From an uncultured Clostridia bacterium (GTDB lineage: Bacteria > Bacillota > Clostridia > TANB77 > CAG-508), in NCBI GenBank assembly GCA_947632745.1, contig CANRQH010000021.1, positions 1 to 15,819 on the forward strand: a stretch of DNA of 15,819 nucleotides. Reading direction: 5' to 3'. Shown here one piece after another: positions 13,714 through 15,819 of the stretch. Made by a program: the position numbers and the translations under genes. Position 1 is the first letter of the stretch. Every line of letters starts with the position of its first letter. The notes under the pieces are model-generated. The model saw only the letters and a program-made list of their open reading frames with translations. It ran no database searches and had not been told where the DNA came from.

Positions 13714-14907
13714 ATGAGTATAAGAGAAAGATTAAGTGGTAATGAAGCAGCAGCTACTGCAATGAAACAAATTAATCCAGATGTAGTCGCAGCCTTCCCT
13801 ATTACCCCTTCTACAGAAATTCCTCAGTATTTTTCTACTTTTGTTGCTAATGGAGCAGTTGATACTGAGTTTGTTGCAGTTGAAAGTGAACATAGTGCTA
13901 TGAGTGCATGTATTGGTGCTCAAGCTGCAGGAGCAAGAGCCATGACAGCTACATCTGCTAATGGTCTATCATACATGTGGGAAATGATTTATATTGCATC
14001 AAGCCTTAGACTACCTATTGTTATGAGTTTAGTTAACCGTGCTGTTTCTGGACCTTTAAACATACATAATGACCATTCTGACGCAATGGGGGTTAGAGAT
14101 AGTGGTTGGCTTATGCTATTTTCTGAAAATAACCAAGAAGCATACGATAACTTGCTTATGGCTCACAGAATAGCAGAACACAAAGATGTTTTGCTTCCAT
14201 TAATGGTTTGCCAAGATGGATTTATAACTTCACATTCTATTGAAAACATTATGTTAGAAGATGATGAAGAAGTTAAAAAATTTGTAGGAACATATAAACC
14301 AGAACATTACTTATTAAATAAAAAAGAGCCTATTGCTGTTGGTCCATTAGATTTACAAGGATTTTTATTTGAACATAAAGCTCAACAAGGAATAGCCATG
14401 AAGAAAGCAAAAGATGTTATATTAGATGTAAGTAAAGAATTTAAAAAATGGACTGGAAGACATTATGGTCTATTTGAAGAATACAAATTAGATGATGCAG
14501 AAATTGCAATAGTATGTATGAACTCTACTGCAGGAACAACAAAAGCTGTTGTAGATAAGTTAAGAGAAAAAGGAATTAAAGCAGGTCTTTTAAAAGTTAG
14601 AGTTTATAGACCATTCCCTACCGAAGAAATTGCTAAAGCTTTATCTAAAGTAAAAGCTGTTGCAGTACTTGATAAATCTGATTCTTTAAATGCTGCTGGT
14701 GGTGCTTTATTTACAGATGTTACATCTGGTATGTATGTAAATAATGTACATGTTCCAACTTTAAGTTATATTTATGGTATTGGTGGAAGAGATGTTCCAG
14801 AAACTCAAATTGAAAAAGTATTTAATGATTTAACTAAAGTTGTAGAAACAAACGATATTGGAAATCCATATAGATATTTAGGTCTAAGAACAAAGGAGGT
14901 TGAATAA
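13714..14907 (+). CDS. porA: 2-oxoacid:ferredoxin oxidoreductase, alpha subunit
   Basis: Alpha subunit (397 aa). It carries the pyrimidine-binding domain, with AAFPITPSTEIPQ (about 26-38) and ESEHSAMSACIGAQAAGARA (about 57-76) as signatures, and the pattern NIHNDHSDAMGVRDSGW (about 115-131) typical of PorA. The C-terminal domain II includes KVRVYRPFPTEEI, close to the family norm. AGAAAGGAAG precedes the ATG. Its last codons contain the AAGGAGG used by porB, whose ATG follows the TAA by one base, so the two are translationally coupled. The frame is intact with no in-frame CGG. Confidence 0.95.
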   Translation: MSIRERLSGNEAAATAMKQINPDVVAAFPITPSTEIPQYFSTFVANGAVDTEFVAVESEHSAMSACIGAQAAGARAMTATSANGLSYMWEMIYIASSLRLPIVMSLVNRAVSGPLNIHNDHSDAMGVRDSGWLMLFSENNQEAYDNLLMAHRIAEHKDVLLPLMVCQDGFITSHSIENIMLEDDEEVKKFVGTYKPEHYLLNKKEPIAVGPLDLQGFLFEHKAQQGIAMKKAKDVILDVSKEFKKWTGRHYGLFEEYKLDDAEIAIVCMNSTAGTTKAVVDKLREKGIKAGLLKVRVYRPFPTEEIAKALSKVKAVAVLDKSDSLNAAGGALFTDVTSGMYVNNVHVPTLSYIYGIGGRDVPETQIEKVFNDLTKVVETNDIGNPYRYLGLRTKEVE

Positions 14908-14908
14908 T

Positions 14909-15819
14909 ATGGCATATAATTTAAAAGAAGTTGTAGCAAATAAACATTCAAGATTTACAGAAGGTCATAGAATGTGTGCAGGATGTGGAGCACCTGTAGT
15001 TGCAAGACATATTTTAAGAGCTTTAAAAGAAGAAGATCATGCAGTAATTGCATGTGCAACTGGTTGTATGGAAGTTTCAACATTTACTTATCCATATACA
15101 TCATGGACAGATTCTTTTGTTCATACTGCATTTGAGTGTGCAGCATCTACTTTGTCAGGAGCAGAAGCAGCTTACAAATCTTTGAAAAAACAAGGAAAAT
15201 TACCAGAAGATGAACACACAAAATTCATTGCATTTGGTGGAGATGGTGGAACTTATGATATTGGTTTACAATCTTTATCAGGAGCTATGGAAAGAGGCCA
15301 TGACTTAACTTATGTATGTTACGATAATGGTGCATACATGAACACAGGAATTCAAAGATCTTCTGCAACACCAAGATTTGCAGATACAACAACAAGTCCT
15401 GCAGGTAAAGTAATTCCTGGAAAAATGCAATCAAGAAAAGATTTAACTCAAATTTTAGCATCTCATCATATCCCTTATGCAGCACAATCTATTGCATTTG
15501 GTGATTTTAGAGATTTATATGAGAAGGCTGAAAAAGCAATTTATACAGAAGGTCCTACATTTTTAAATGTATTTTCTCCTTGCCCTCGTGGATGGGGTTA
15601 TGATACACCAGACCTTATGGAAATTAATAAACTTGCTGTTCAAACATGTTATTGGCCTTTATATGAAGTTGTTGATGGTAAATATAAAATTACTTATAAA
15701 CCTGCTAAAAAACTTCCAATAGAAGAATTTTTAAAACCACAAAAAAGATTTAGACATATGTTTAAACCTGGTAATGAGTGGATGATTGAAGAATTCCAAA
15801 AAGAAGTTGATAGACGTTA
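14909..15819 (+). CDS. porB: 2-oxoacid:ferredoxin oxidoreductase, beta subunit (3' end beyond the window)
   Basis: Thiamine diphosphate-binding beta subunit; 303 codons are open to the edge, and families of about 310 aa suggest that only a few residues are missing. It begins MAYNLKEVVANKH. Cluster cysteines are visible at C23 and C26 (CAGCGAP), C53 in ATGCMEV and C225 in SPCPRGW. The ThDP motif starts at GDGGTYDIGL (111-120) and ends with YDNGAYMNTG (138-147), followed by IQRSSATP. It is coupled to porA through AAGGAGGTTGAATAAT-ATG. No in-frame CGG was seen. Confidence 0.95.
   Translation, partial: MAYNLKEVVANKHSRFTEGHRMCAGCGAPVVARHILRALKEEDHAVIACATGCMEVSTFTYPYTSWTDSFVHTAFECAASTLSGAEAAYKSLKKQGKLPEDEHTKFIAFGGDGGTYDIGLQSLSGAMERGHDLTYVCYDNGAYMNTGIQRSSATPRFADTTTSPAGKVIPGKMQSRKDLTQILASHHIPYAAQSIAFGDFRDLYEKAEKAIYTEGPTFLNVFSPCPRGWGYDTPDLMEINKLAVQTCYWPLYEVVDGKYKITYKPAKKLPIEEFLKPQKRFRHMFKPGNEWMIEEFQKEVDRR

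Overview
The window is AT-rich bacterial chromosome of the low-GC Firmicutes type, most likely an anaerobic, probably uncultivated Clostridia member. The support is strong GGAGG-type ribosome binding sites, arginine mostly as AGA, a four-subunit ferredoxin-dependent 2-oxoacid oxidoreductase, PyrB with a separate PyrI, a DUF421-DUF4363 pair and a CD1247-type zinc-ribbon protein beside efp.

Layout. Positions 1-3989 (minus strand) hold a housekeeping run transcribed from high to low coordinates: YlbF-family protein, YqeG phosphatase, prepilin peptidase, Xaa-Pro peptidase, elongation factor P, CD1247-like zinc-ribbon protein and the start of one more gene. Positions 4091-6559 (minus) hold a glycogen-synthase-like GT4 glycosyltransferase and the coupled DUF421 (YetF) and DUF4363 membrane proteins. 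Positions 6703-7080 (plus) encode a small four-helix holin-superfamily membrane protein. Positions 7142-8533 (minus) are pyrB-pyrI. Positions 8669-9868 (minus) hold an AAA_14/DUF4143 ATPase with its own promoter and an unusual leader. Positions 10104-12358 (minus) hold recD2. From 12539 to the right edge (plus) a strong promoter drives porG-porD-porA-porB.

The outstanding signal is genetic decoding. Four otherwise intact genes (prepilin peptidase, yetF, pyrB, and recD2 twice) are broken into two or three reading frames. All five breaks have the same form: an in-frame CGG followed by A, where dropping the C restores the family sequence with GGA (Gly) at that point. My manual scan of all coding sequence found no other in-frame CGG; CGG occurs at least 14 times out of frame in intact genes. 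All four repaired genes come out as whole numbers of codons with family-typical lengths (252, 227, 304 and 750 aa). In yetF the repaired frame ends in a TAATG overlap with the next gene. I read this as lineage-wide +1 decoding at CGG-A, with CGG not used as an arginine codon. It could be a four-base Gly codon, or out-of-frame A-site binding of tRNA-Gly at an unassigned codon. Sequencing error is the main alternative.

Secondary signals are a two-unit GAACCGGTCCC repeat in opposite orientation at the pyrB leader and between porG and porD, a larger imperfect hairpin between porD and porA, another between ylbF and yqeG, and a three-codon leader ORF with a good ribosome binding site ahead of the ATPase gene. 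No rRNA, tRNA, CRISPR array, transposase or complete insertion sequence was seen, and no stretch over 300 bases lacks a gene.
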